Source of the DNA: Plasmopara viticola | Lineage: Eukaryota > Oomycota > Peronosporomycetes > Peronosporales > Peronosporaceae | Direction of reading: 5' to 3' | Assembly: GCA_001695595.3 (NCBI GenBank) | Contig: MBPM02000027.1 | Location: 62,001 to 126,000 of the forward strand | Length of the DNA stretch: 64,000 nucleotides | In this document: piece by piece, positions 63,646 through 64,000 of the stretch | How the letters are laid out: each line of letters opens with the position of its first letter | Position numbering within the stretch: position 1 is the stretch's first letter | Made by a program: the position numbers and the translations under genes | Notes under the pieces: generated by a model | The model's input: the letters and a program-made list of their open reading frames with translations, nothing else | Databases searched by the model: none | Told to the model about the DNA's origin: nothing

Positions 63646-63662
63646 GCTCCTTTAGCTCAGTT
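63646..63662 (+). repeat. tRNA-Met 5' stub before SINE S5
   Basis: GCTCCTTTAGCTCAGTT: one G-to-A difference from the right duplicate at 63922, so it arose after the insertion. Confidence 0.9.
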
Positions 63663-63921
63663 GAAAGTTGTCATGTATTTAATCTTAACACAACCTATAC
63701 CTTCTCGGCTTGGCTAGGATTTCTACATTTACATTTTTAGTCTGAAGATTCTGTTTCGTCTTGTTATTGTTTTATTCTTGATCGGGGTCGGAAACATTTC
63801 GCTTGGGGCCGTTCTCTCTCCAAGTCTGGTTGATTACGAAGTTTGTCCGGTGTGGGGATCGAACCCGCAACACACACCGTGAGGACCAGAAGCATAATCC
63901 ACTAACCCACGCCACCGGGTC
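63663..63921 (-). mobile_element. SINE S5 in tRNA-Met
   Basis: Near-identical to S4 and in the same flanking context. A duplicate rather than an independent insertion. Confidence 0.87.
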
Positions 63922-63994
63922 GCTCCTTTGGCTCAGTTGGTGGAGCGTCAGTCTCATAATCTGAAGGTCGCCAGTTCGATCCTGGCAGGGAGCA
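63922..63994 (+). tRNA. tRNA-Met(CAT), copy Q8
   Basis: GGTGGAGC variant as Q4. Complete just before the window ends. Confidence 0.9.
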
Positions 63995-64000
63995 CTACAC

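Larger units (their letters stand above)
61952..64000 (+). repeat. tRNA-Met tandem array 4 with two SINE insertions
   Basis: Eight full tRNAs. The stretch from about 62357 to 62960 recurs at about 63443 to 64000, including SINE, flanks and spacer variants (GAGAACGC, CGACAATTAC), so S4 and S5 are two copies of one insertion spread by segmental duplication. Confidence 0.88.

Overview
The window is eukaryotic and holds only two kinds of DNA: tandem tRNA-gene arrays and the retrotransposons inserted into them. I see no ordinary host protein gene. The elements are LINEs with an apurinic-endonuclease-like domain, a reverse transcriptase and a C-terminal CCHC finger, a layout known from the L1/Tx1-like groups of plants, protists and oomycetes. 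An oomycete or similar protist is my best guess for the host, with low confidence.

Layout. 1-5162: LINE A, cut by the left edge. 5163-6013: a SINE-like element (S1) and one tRNA-Lys(TTT) unit. 6014-13817: LINE B. 13835-21177: LINE C, separated from B by 17 bp of tRNA. 21178-23976: tRNA-Lys array (unit about 557 bp) with two stacked SINEs (S2, S3). 23977-26195: LINE D, broken, joined abruptly to a tRNA-Met(CAT) gene. 26196-30456: tRNA-Met array (unit about 203 bp, 20 full copies). 30457-38055: LINE E. 38056-40501: tRNA-Met array. 40502-48091: LINE F. 48092-54785: tRNA-Met array. 54786-61951: LINE G. 61952-64000: tRNA-Met array with SINEs S4 and S5.

How the parts work together. All seven LINEs and all five SINEs lie on the minus strand. 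Every 3' end that is visible (six LINEs, five SINEs) is attached to the same nucleotide of a tRNA gene, just after position 17 in the A box/D arm (GCTCAGTT^GGTAG). Every complete 5' end abuts tRNA position 1. The duplicated target of 17-18 bp is therefore exactly the tRNA 5' end, so each insertion leaves a 17-bp stub on one side and a complete tRNA gene on the other. The rebuilt gene can be hit again, which explains the stacks A-S1, B-C and S2-S3. Three LINE subfamilies are present: A/B/D, C/G and E/F. C sits in tRNA-Lys and its sister G in tRNA-Met, so the machinery reads the sequence the two tRNAs share. The SINEs have a tRNA-like head with a B box and end in the same GACAACTTT motif as the LINEs, so they probably borrow the LINE machinery. 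LINE E has both reading frames open (870 and 1375 codons) and is the best candidate for an active copy. The others carry stops, indels or truncations. The LINE 3' UTRs hold twin hairpins with compensatory base changes, plausible signals for the reverse transcriptase.
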